A DNA stretch of 5,620 bases from Planctomycetota bacterium (GTDB taxonomy: Bacteria; Planctomycetota; Planctomycetia; Isosphaerales; Isosphaeraceae), in NCBI GenBank assembly GCA_021778575.1, contig JAJYCH010000362.1:1-5620 (forward strand), read 5' to 3'. Positions 1 through 4,791 of this stretch are shown here, piece after piece; positions within the stretch are counted from its first letter, which is position 1; each line of letters opens with the position of its first letter. The notes under the pieces were generated by a model that was not told the origin of the DNA, made no database searches, and saw nothing but the letters and a program-made list of their open reading frames with translations. Position numbers and translations under genes: made by a program.

Positions 1-303
1 GTGCCGGTGAAAATACCCTTTGATCTGGGTCTCTCGGGCCTTGGTGAGGAACTTGCGGGTCAGGGGGAAGCGGAGAACCTTCTCGCCATAAAAATAACCG
101 AGGAAGTAGACGACGAAGTCGCCGACGAGAACTCCGGAGAAGCAGGCGATCAGCGCCGGAACGACGTGCATCTTGCCATTTTTCGACAGGATACCGGCGA
201 TGATAATCGGCGCTTCCTCGGGGACGGGAAGTCCCAACCCACCGAGCACGAGGATGAAGAAGATCCCAAAGTAGCCAAACTGTGAGATCAAGTCGTTGGC
301 CAA
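1..303 (-). CDS. DedA family membrane protein (VTT/SNARE-associated domain), N-terminal part
   Basis: The reverse strand encodes 101 residues that run off the left edge, so the C-terminal half is missing (DedA proteins are usually about 200-220 residues). A hydrophobic segment at about residues 9-25 leads into the family signature GLGLPVPEE at 22-30. A second hydrophobic stretch (47-72) contains GDFVVYFLGYFYG at 61-73, the conserved GDxxxYxxG region. DedA/VTT proteins are polytopic inner-membrane proteins; members act in membrane homeostasis, and some recycle undecaprenyl phosphate or other lipids across the membrane. No ATG or GTG lies between the in-frame stop upstream and the signature. 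The start is taken as TTG at 303-301 because GGAG (313-310) sits 6 nt before it and it places the first membrane segment at the usual distance. A TTG further upstream (codon starting near 351) is the alternative. The gene is transcribed divergently from ribF. The family call is firm; substrate and symbol cannot be given. Confidence 0.85.
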   Translation of the reverse strand, partial: MANDLISQFGYFGIFFILVLGGLGLPVPEEAPIIIAGILSKNGKMHVVPALIACFSGVLVGDFVVYFLGYFYGEKVLRFPLTRKFLTKARETQIKGYFHRH

Positions 304-313
304 ACCCGGCTCC
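304..313 (-). promoter_or_regulatory. Ribosome binding site supporting the TTG start of the DedA gene
   Basis: On the reverse strand GGAG (313-310) lies 6 nt upstream of TTG (303-301). This is what decides the start, since no ATG or GTG is available in frame before the conserved core. The G-rich segment just before the TTG can pair with CCCGGC further upstream in the leader, so access to the site may depend on mRNA folding. Confidence 0.5.
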
Positions 314-392
314 AGGTCGTTGCCGTGCCCACGGCCGGGCTTCCTCAACGGTCGCCCACACGGCGACCACCCGAACGATCAGTCAGCCCGAT

Positions 393-421
393 TTCGTAAC
401 ATATCCGCGCCGGATCGTCAA
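393..421 (-). promoter_or_regulatory. Candidate sigma70-type promoter for the DedA gene
   Basis: Reading the reverse strand, a -35-like TTGACG (421-416) is followed after 17 bp by TACGAA (398-393), a poor -10 that keeps only the first T and A and the fifth A. It would start transcription near 386 and give a leader of about 80 nt before the TTG start. The -35 is good and the spacing ideal, but the weak -10 makes this a tentative call. Confidence 0.3.
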
Positions 422-442
422 AACCGGTGTCGACCGGAGCGG

Positions 443-461
443 GCTCGGGATTGACCCGAGC
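443..461. repeat. Perfect 7-bp inverted repeat overlapping the ribF -35 element
   Basis: GCTCGGG (443-449) and CCCGAGC (455-461) are exact reverse complements separated by ATTGA. The right arm and the loop overlap the TTGACC -35 box of the ribF promoter candidate. The position fits an operator for a repressor, or a small hairpin in a transcript starting further upstream. No known regulator motif is recognised. Confidence 0.45.
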
Positions 462-480
462 AACCCTCCAGGGTGATAAT
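451..480 (+). promoter_or_regulatory. Candidate sigma70-type promoter for ribF
   Basis: TTGACC (451-456, 5 of 6 matches to TTGACA) and GATAAT (475-480, 5 of 6 matches to TATAAT) are separated by 18 bp. Transcription would begin near 487, leaving a leader of about 70 nt before the GTG start at 557. It is the best promoter match in the divergent region and is correctly oriented. No FMN-riboswitch-like sequence lies in the leader. Confidence 0.5.
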
Positions 481-556
481 TTCAGACGTTCGGCACGACT
501 GACGACGCCCGCCTCGGCTCGCCACCGATCGGCTGAAAGCCAGGGGAACAGAGTCG

Positions 557-1498
557 GTGATCACGCTCGAAAACTTCGACGAAGTCGCTGCGAGAGTCAA
601 GGGCGCGTACGTGGCGGTTGGGAACTTCGATGGTGTTCACCAGGGACACGCGCAACTACTGGCCCGGCTCAAGGCCCGGGCCGACTCGGCGGGCGCTTGC
701 TCGCTCGCGCTCACGTTCGACCCCCCGCCCGTGGCGATTCTCCGTCCCGAGGCGGCTCCGGTTCCGCTGACGTCGATCGATCGCCGACTGGCCCTGATGA
801 AGGAGGCCGGAGCCGGCGAGGTCGGGGTTTTCAAGACCGGACCCTGGTTGCTCGGATTGACGGCTCGTGAATTCTTCGATCGCGTGATCCTGACGCAACT
901 TGGGGCGAAAGGGGTGGTCGAGGGTCCGACGTTTGGCTTCGGCCGCGATCGAGGGGGCGACTCGACCTTGCTCCAGACCTGGTGTGCCTCGGCGGGCCTG
1001 GAGTTCGAGGTGGTCTCGCCCACCGAACTCGACGGGAAGATCGTCTCCTCCACCCGAATCCGCCAGGCTCTGGCCGAGGGGAATGTCGAGGACGCCAACC
1101 GCTGGCTCGGCCACCGACACCGGATTCGCGGCCTGATCACCCACGGCGCGGGGCGAGGGGCCGGGATCGGGGTGCCCACCGCCAATCTCGACCACATCGA
1201 AACCGTGATTCCCGCTGACGGTGTTTACGCCGTGCTGGCTACGACCGATGACGGCGCCATCTCACACATTGCTGCGTGTAACATCGGCCCGAATCCAACC
1301 TTCGGCGAGCAGATTCACAAGGTCGAGGCCCACCTGATCGACTTCAGCGGCGATCTGTATGGACGGACGCTCGAACTGCAATTCCTGCAACGGCTTCGGT
1401 CGACCCGACGATTCAGCGGTCTCGACGATCTCCTCGATCAGATTCATCGCGACGTCGACCAGGCTCGACAAATCGGCTTGCAAATCACGGGTCGATAA
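557..1498 (+). CDS. ribF: Bifunctional riboflavin kinase / FAD synthetase
   Basis: This 313-residue protein has the normal RibF length and order: an N-terminal nucleotidyltransferase domain that adenylylates FMN to FAD, then a C-terminal flavokinase domain that phosphorylates riboflavin to FMN in the cytoplasm. The FAD-synthetase half shows GNFDGVHQGH at 22-31 (the HxGH-type nucleotide site), TFDP at 53-56, the glycine-rich GPTFGFGRDRGGD at 123-135 and SSTRIRQAL at 164-172. The kinase half shows GVPTAN at 205-210 (the PTAN metal/nucleotide motif), GPNPTFG at 244-250 and VEAHLIDF at 256-263, where E257 matches the catalytic glutamate of the family. The start is GTG at 557, preceded by AGGGGA (542-547) at 9 nt. 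All key motifs are intact, so the enzyme should be active. It is probably transcribed from the promoter at 451-480 and may read through into the small gene downstream, since no terminator is seen in the 105-bp gap. Confidence 0.96.
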   Translation: MITLENFDEVAARVKGAYVAVGNFDGVHQGHAQLLARLKARADSAGACSLALTFDPPPVAILRPEAAPVPLTSIDRRLALMKEAGAGEVGVFKTGPWLLGLTAREFFDRVILTQLGAKGVVEGPTFGFGRDRGGDSTLLQTWCASAGLEFEVVSPTELDGKIVSSTRIRQALAEGNVEDANRWLGHRHRIRGLITHGAGRGAGIGVPTANLDHIETVIPADGVYAVLATTDDGAISHIAACNIGPNPTFGEQIHKVEAHLIDFSGDLYGRTLELQFLQRLRSTRRFSGLDDLLDQIHRDVDQARQIGLQITGR

Positions 1499-1592
1499 CG
1501 CTTCGTTTCGCTCTCAGACCGGACTTGCGTCGCGAGGGGGCAATCGGCGACGATAGTCGTCCTTGCGTGGTGTCAAACTCTCGAACACTTTC

Positions 1593-1596
1593 AGGA
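1593..1596 (+). promoter_or_regulatory. Ribosome binding site of the 40-residue gene
   Basis: AGGA at 1593-1596 lies 7 nt before the ATG at 1604. Together with the terminator-like hairpin after the stop, it is the main reason for calling this short frame a gene. Confidence 0.5.
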
Positions 1597-1603
1597 CCTT
1601 TCG

Positions 1604-1726
1604 ATGGCCCGTACCGATTCTCGCAAAGCCAACCAGAGACGACGGTTCCAGCGCCAGCGGCTCGAAAACCGCAAGCGCCTGCTCGAGATCAAGGCCGAGA
1701 CCCCGGCGAAGAAGACCGAAGGCTGA
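1604..1726 (+). CDS. Small, strongly basic hypothetical protein (40 aa)
   Basis: The frame runs from ATG at 1604 to TGA at 1724-1726 and encodes 40 residues. Nine Arg and five Lys against five acidic residues give a net charge of about +9. Residues 7-32 (from RKANQRRRFQRQRLENRKR onward) could form one long amphipathic helix, and the tail TPAKKTEG is Lys-rich and flexible. It has no membrane segment, no cysteines and no recognised domain. An AGGA Shine-Dalgarno sits 7 nt before the start and a stable hairpin begins 27 nt after the stop, so the short frame behaves like a real gene. It lies 105 bp after ribF on the same strand and may be cotranscribed with it. The composition suggests RNA, ribosome or DNA contact, but that is inference only. 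It resembles neither bS21 nor bTHX closely enough to name it. Confidence 0.6.
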   Translation: MARTDSRKANQRRRFQRQRLENRKRLLEIKAETPAKKTEG

Positions 1727-1786
1727 ATCGGTTTCTCCGATGGGCCCCTCAAACCGGCCGGCCCGATTGGGGGGCGGCCGGATTTT
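1727..1786 (+). terminator. Probable rho-independent terminator after the small basic gene
   Basis: CCGGCCG (1754-1760) pairs with CGGCCGG (1775-1781). Inside it, after one mismatch, CCC (1762-1764) can pair with GGG, leaving a loop of about 6 nt. The stem is followed by A and four T (1783-1786), a short but plausible U-tract. A smaller perfect hairpin, ATCGG (1727-1731) with CCGAT (1737-1741), starts directly after the stop codon. The unit would end the ribF/small-gene transcript. Confidence 0.6.
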
Positions 1787-1809
1787 GCGGTCCCGGACGA
1801 ACCCACAAA

Positions 1810-1847
1810 TTGCAAAGATTTCCCGAAAAAGTCGGAATCGTTTGCAA
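1810..1847. repeat. Distal inverted repeat with two TTGCAA palindromes, possible activator-binding site
   Basis: TTGCAAA (1810-1816) and TTTGCAA (1841-1847) are exact reverse complements. The stem can extend inward through GATT/AATC and CCGA/TCGG with small bulges, around an A-rich loop. Each arm contains the self-complementary hexamer TTGCAA, and the two hexamer centres are 32 bp apart, about three helical turns. It sits roughly 140-170 bp upstream of the sigma54 -12 element, in the range where enhancer-binding proteins bind. No T-run follows, so it is less likely to be a terminator. Its role is inferred from position and symmetry. Confidence 0.4.
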
Positions 1848-1942
1848 GGGTTACACGGCAAGGGTCGTTTATGACGATCTCGCGGATGAAGCCGAGTCCT
1901 TCAGATCTCCTGATGACTGAATGACTTATGAAAGACATGACG

Positions 1943-1968
1943 GACCTGAGCAAGAATCTTCTCGGGTC
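1943..1968. promoter_or_regulatory. Dyad directly upstream of the sigma54 promoter, candidate operator
   Basis: GACCTGAG (1943-1950) and CTCGGGTC (1961-1968) are reverse complements apart from one T/G position. The 10-nt spacer contains AAGA (1952-1955) and TCTT (1957-1960), which continue the symmetry with a one-base offset. The dyad ends exactly where the TGGCAC -24 element begins (1969). A protein bound there would touch or block the holoenzyme, or the DNA could bend at this point. No family-specific operator consensus is recognised. Confidence 0.4.
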
Positions 1969-1985
1969 TGGCACAATCTTTGCTT
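1969..1985 (+). promoter_or_regulatory. Sigma54 (RpoN) -24/-12 promoter for the PEP-CTERM gene
   Basis: TGGCAC (1969-1974), five bases, then TTGCTT (1980-1985) matches the sigma54 consensus TGGCAC-N5-TTGCW completely. The invariant GG (1970-1971) and GC (1982-1983) are separated by exactly 10 bp. Transcription should start near 1995, giving a leader of about 190 nt. Sigma54 promoters need an ATP-driven enhancer-binding activator. In proteobacteria with PEP-CTERM/exosortase systems the PrsK/PrsR pair is such a regulator, so a link between this promoter and the PEP-CTERM gene makes sense. The activator gene is not in this window. Confidence 0.75.
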
Positions 1986-2173
1986 ATTCTATCTTGGCTG
2001 ATCTCGGTTGGCCTCTTTCCCGAGCTGCCTCTCTCGCCCGATTCTTGTCCTGTCGAAGTCGATCTCGGCCTTGCCGTCTACTGGCGTCGTCCTCCGTTCG
2101 GACTTTCGCTTCGGCTTGACCAATGTCGATCTCCCCCCGCCGCCACGGATGGCGAGCGAACGAAGCGAAACAC

Positions 2174-2178
2174 GGAGG
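2174..2178 (+). promoter_or_regulatory. Ribosome binding site fixing the start of the PEP-CTERM gene
   Basis: GGAGG at 2174-2178 lies 8 nt before ATG 2187, an optimal Shine-Dalgarno arrangement. It selects this ATG over upstream in-frame start codons, which would add up to 69 residues with no signal-peptide character and would begin inside the sigma54 promoter. Confidence 0.85.
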
Positions 2179-2186
2179 TCTCCCGC

Positions 2187-3272
2187 ATGACCGTCACGAA
2201 GGCAGTCGTTAGCGGCATCTTGATTGCCAGTCTGGTCGCCACCTCGGCCGGTGCTAGCAGTTCTTCGGTGCTCGTACTCGGAGTGACATCCAACTCCAGT
2301 AGTCTGCCTTCCGACCCGGTCACGTCGTCGCCGTTCAACTCGTCGTATTTCCAGCCGACTCCGGCCTCGTCGCTCACCCTGGGCGTGATGTCGAACGGTG
2401 GCAACAGTGGTTTCACGATGGCCACGCCAGCGTCGGCAAGCTCTGCCCCGGCCGCAGTGAGCTATGCTCCGACACCCGCCCCGGCCGCTTCCTACAGCAG
2501 CCCGGCTCCGCAAAGCTTTGTCGCGAGCACGTCTTCTTACTCCGCTCCGGTCACGTCGTCGCCGTCCACCGTGTATGACGCGGCCATCAACTTCGGCGCG
2601 GGACCGTTTCCGAATTCGGGAAGCCTGACGACCGGTAATGCTCAGGCCTGGTTCCTCAGCCCGGCGGTGGACAAGCTTTTCGGTGGGGTTCCGACCGCTC
2701 AGCAGCAGTCCTCTTTCGATAGCACCGTGCTTCAGCGTGTGCAGCAGACCTTCAGCATGAGCGGGGTCCCGGTTAACCTGACCGACAGCCCCAACGCCCA
2801 GGCCGCTCACACGTTGAGCGTCGTCTCCAATACCGCGAACCCCAACCTGCCCACCGCGATCGGGATGACCTACCTGGGCGGAAATGGGTTCCACTTCATC
2901 GACAACTCGGCGGCCGCCGCGCAGAACGTGGACCAGTTGGAGTGGATCGTCGCTCATAACATTGCCCACGAGTTGATGCTGGCCTTCAACGTCCCGGAAA
3001 ACTACGATCATACGGGCAATTTTATCGACGCTCGCAACGCCTCGTGGTCGATGATCACCAATCCCAATTCAACGTTCAGCCCCGCCGCCGCCAATGCTCT
3101 GCTCGCCGCGAACTTCCAGAATTCGGGCGGTGCAATGTTGAACTCGGGAGCCCAGTTGATCGGCCCCGACCCGGTTCCCGAGCCTTCGACGGTGGCTCTC
3201 TGGCTGAGTCTGGTCGGGGTTGGCCTGGTCGTCCGGAACAAGCGGAACGCGAGCCGAACCGCCGCCGTCTGA
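2187..3272 (+). CDS. Secreted PEP-CTERM sorting-domain protein with a degenerate metalloprotease-like domain
   Basis: The 361-residue protein starts with a Sec-type signal peptide (K5, hydrophobic 6-20, likely cleavage after the ATSAGA segment near 23). Residues 24-130 are low-complexity Ser/Ala/Pro/Thr with loosely repeated units, such as VLGVTSN/LGVMSN and two PVTSSP copies (44-49, 121-126). A globular part spans about 131-310. Its segment 257-275 begins HNIAHELMLAFN (257-268) and resembles the helix of zinc proteases: H261 and E262 are present, but the second histidine of HExxH is L265 and the usual glycine is N268, so catalysis by the standard mechanism is doubtful. The C-terminus is a classic PEP-CTERM signal: VPEPST at 330-335, hydrophobic 336-349, then basic RNKR at 350-353. 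Exosortases process such tails, so the product should be surface-bound or released, perhaps glycosylated on the Ser/Thr-rich part. It is a single-gene unit under a sigma54 promoter. The sorting call is firm; the protease relationship is tentative. Confidence 0.88.
   Translation: MTVTKAVVSGILIASLVATSAGASSSSVLVLGVTSNSSSLPSDPVTSSPFNSSYFQPTPASSLTLGVMSNGGNSGFTMATPASASSAPAAVSYAPTPAPAASYSSPAPQSFVASTSSYSAPVTSSPSTVYDAAINFGAGPFPNSGSLTTGNAQAWFLSPAVDKLFGGVPTAQQQSSFDSTVLQRVQQTFSMSGVPVNLTDSPNAQAAHTLSVVSNTANPNLPTAIGMTYLGGNGFHFIDNSAAAAQNVDQLEWIVAHNIAHELMLAFNVPENYDHTGNFIDARNASWSMITNPNSTFSPAAANALLAANFQNSGGAMLNSGAQLIGPDPVPEPSTVALWLSLVGVGLVVRNKRNASRTAAV
2316..2565 (+). repeat. Exact 19-nt direct repeat inside the PEP-CTERM gene
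   Basis: CCGGTCACGTCGTCGCCGT occurs at 2316-2334 and again at 2547-2565, 231 bp apart and in the same reading frame. Both copies encode PVTSSP (residues 44-49 and 121-126). Exact identity over 19 bases, including third positions, suggests a recent internal duplication or gene conversion within the low-complexity region, and recombination between copies would delete 77 codons in frame. Confidence 0.7.
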
Positions 3273-3296
3273 ACGCTGAAACGACTGCGTTCAGGC
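3267..3296. terminator. Shared hairpin between convergent genes, covering both stop codons
   Basis: CTGAACGC (3269-3276) and GCGTTCAG (3287-3294) are a perfect 8-bp inverted repeat with a 10-nt loop. It extends by a T-G wobble and a G-C pair to 3267/3296. The left arm contains the TGA of the PEP-CTERM gene (3270-3272) and the right arm contains the TGA of the DUF1501 gene read in reverse (3293-3291). There is no T-run on either side, so intrinsic termination would be inefficient; RNA 3'-end protection or pausing is possible. Confidence 0.5.
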
Positions 3297-4772
3297 CAGA
3301 AGGTCGCGGATCACGTGGCCGTGAACATCAGTCAGCCGACGATCGATACCGTCGTGCCGGACGACGAGCCGGGTGTGATCGATGCCGAGCAGATGTAAGA
3401 TGGTCGCGTGAACATCGTAGACCTGAGTGGGATGGTCGCGGTCGAGCGGTTTGTAGCCAAATTCGTCACTCGGCCCGAAGCTGACGCCCCCTTTGATCCC
3501 ACCACCGGCCAGCCAGTTGGTGAAGACGTAAGGGTTGTGGTCGCGCCCTCTACCGCCTTGGGATGAGGGCATCCGACCGAACTCGGTGGTCCAGAGGACG
3601 ATGGTGTCCTCAAGCATCCCGCGTTGCTTCAGGTCTTTGAGAAGCGCCGAGGCTCCGCGAGCCATGCCTCGGGCCAGCGGACCGTGATCGCGTTCAACGT
3701 CCTCGTGCGAATCCCAGTTCCGGCGCGGGAAACCGTTATCGTTTCCCGACCAGACCTGGACGAACCGAACTCCTCGTTCGAGGAGCCGGCGAGCCACCAG
3801 GCATTTACGACCAAACGCGTCAATCTCCTCGACGGTGTTGATCTGCCGATCAAATGTCGATTGACCGTGGTCGAGCCCATAAAGCTTGAGAATCGAAGCG
3901 GGCTCGGTCGACAGGTCGAGAGCTTCGGGAGCCGCCAGTTGCATCCTCGCGGCGAGTTCGTAGCTCTTGATCCGGGCTTCGAGCCGGCCATCCCCCTGGC
4001 GGTCGGCGGCGTGGGCGCGATTGATCGTTCCCATCAGGTCGCGGCCGTCCGCTTCCGCCGCGGCGGTCAGATTTCGGCCCGTGGGCGGCTTCAGATAGGC
4101 GATCGGCTCAGCGGTGCCCGGATAGATCACCGTGCCTTGATGGTCGGCCGGGAGAAAGGCGGAATCCCAGTTCTTGGGACCGTTCGAGGCAAATCCACGA
4201 TGGTCGGGCAGGACCACGAAGGTCGGCAAATTCTCGTTCAAGCTGCCTAAACCATAGCTCACCCAGGCCCCGGCGCCGGGGAATCCGGGGGTTGGAAATC
4301 CCGTGGCCTGAAGCAACGTGGCCGAGCTATGCACGCCGGTCTTGCCGACCATGTTGTGGATAAACGCCATGTCGTCGACGCAATCGCCCAGGTCCGCCAC
4401 GACCTCGCTGATCGGCTTGCCCGACTGACCATGCCGGGCGAACTTCCAGATCGGTCGGAGCCAGGGGCCGAGACCATCCTGAAACGTTTCCACCGGTTCG
4501 CCAAAATCCGCCTTCTGGCCATTTCGCTTGAGCAACTCGGGCTTGAAGTCGAAGAGGTCGAGATGACTCGCCGCTCCCGCCATGAACAACTGCACCACTC
4601 GCTTTGCCTTGGCCGGATGATGCAGGACCCCACCGACGGCCTGTTCCTCGGCAAGCAAGCTTGCCAGCGCGATCCCACCGAGACCACCCCCGGCTCGCCA
4701 GAGGAAATCACGCCGGCTCAACGGTTCCCGGGGCACCGTCGGATTGTGGTAGGGCGATCGATTCCGAGCCAT
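3291..4772 (-). CDS. DUF1501 domain-containing protein, Tat-exported
   Basis: This complete 493-residue protein is near the usual length for the family (about 430-500). It begins with a twin-arginine signal, SRRDFL at 19-24, followed by a Gly/Ala/Leu-rich hydrophobic stretch to about 41, so it is probably exported folded. Family landmarks are MAGAASHLDLFDFKP (64-78), the NWDSHEDV block (352-359), TTEFGRMP with the following GGRGRDHN (395-413), DVHATILHLLGID (453-465) and TDVHGHVI near the end (481-488). The Asp/His/Glu residues in these blocks are in the positions expected of metal ligands in the alkaline-phosphatase/sulfatase-like fold to which DUF1501 is assigned. The true substrate is unknown. 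The start is ATG at 4772, with GAAGGG about 9 nt upstream. It follows the DUF1553 gene by 19 bp, so the two are likely cotranscribed and translated together. The gene is intact, with no missing motif seen. Confidence 0.93.
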   Translation of the reverse strand: MARNRSPYHNPTVPREPLSRRDFLWRAGGGLGGIALASLLAEEQAVGGVLHHPAKAKRVVQLFMAGAASHLDLFDFKPELLKRNGQKADFGEPVETFQDGLGPWLRPIWKFARHGQSGKPISEVVADLGDCVDDMAFIHNMVGKTGVHSSATLLQATGFPTPGFPGAGAWVSYGLGSLNENLPTFVVLPDHRGFASNGPKNWDSAFLPADHQGTVIYPGTAEPIAYLKPPTGRNLTAAAEADGRDLMGTINRAHAADRQGDGRLEARIKSYELAARMQLAAPEALDLSTEPASILKLYGLDHGQSTFDRQINTVEEIDAFGRKCLVARRLLERGVRFVQVWSGNDNGFPRRNWDSHEDVERDHGPLARGMARGASALLKDLKQRGMLEDTIVLWTTEFGRMPSSQGGRGRDHNPYVFTNWLAGGGIKGGVSFGPSDEFGYKPLDRDHPTQVYDVHATILHLLGIDHTRLVVRHDGIDRRLTDVHGHVIRDLLA

Positions 4773-4791
4773 TGAAGCTTGCCCTTCGCGT

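Larger units (their letters stand above)
1787..2186. other. 400-bp non-coding regulatory region ahead of the PEP-CTERM gene
   Basis: No convincing gene is seen here. Open frames that cross it lack ribosome binding sites and run over the promoter elements. From left to right it holds a distal inverted repeat (1810-1847), a dyad (1943-1968), a sigma54 promoter (1969-1985) and a pyrimidine-rich leader of about 190 nt that ends at the GGAGG site of the PEP-CTERM gene. Within the leader, CTCGG (2003-2007) can pair with CCGAG (2020-2024), and GTCGATCTC occurs twice (near 2057 and near 2126). No known riboswitch is recognised. Confidence 0.6.

Noticed and set aside
487..556. FMN riboswitch in the ribF leader
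   Set aside because: The leader is only about 70 nt and lacks the conserved AGGGGCAGGG-type start and the multi-stem layout of the RFN element.
637..1197. Two overlapping minus-strand frames opposite ribF
   Set aside because: They are Arg/Ser/Pro-rich complements of an intact ribF whose catalytic motifs are all present.
1928..2119. A 63-codon plus-strand frame across the promoter region
   Set aside because: It has no ribosome binding site, crosses the sigma54 promoter and has a low-complexity Ser/Arg tail with no protein-like pattern.
1980..2186. Upstream extension of the PEP-CTERM frame to a TTG at 1980
   Set aside because: The extra 69 residues have no signal-peptide character, the start lies within the sigma54 -12 element, and ATG 2187 has both an optimal GGAGG site and a proper signal peptide after it.
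1989..3011. Long open frame of 340 codons on the minus strand opposite the PEP-CTERM gene
   Set aside because: It is Arg/Gly/Asp-rich with no recognisable domain, typical of the complement of a high-GC gene, and the opposite strand has clear functional motifs.
3624..4250. 208-codon plus-strand frame within the DUF1501 region
   Set aside because: It is the complement of conserved DUF1501 motifs and has no start signal or recognised domain.
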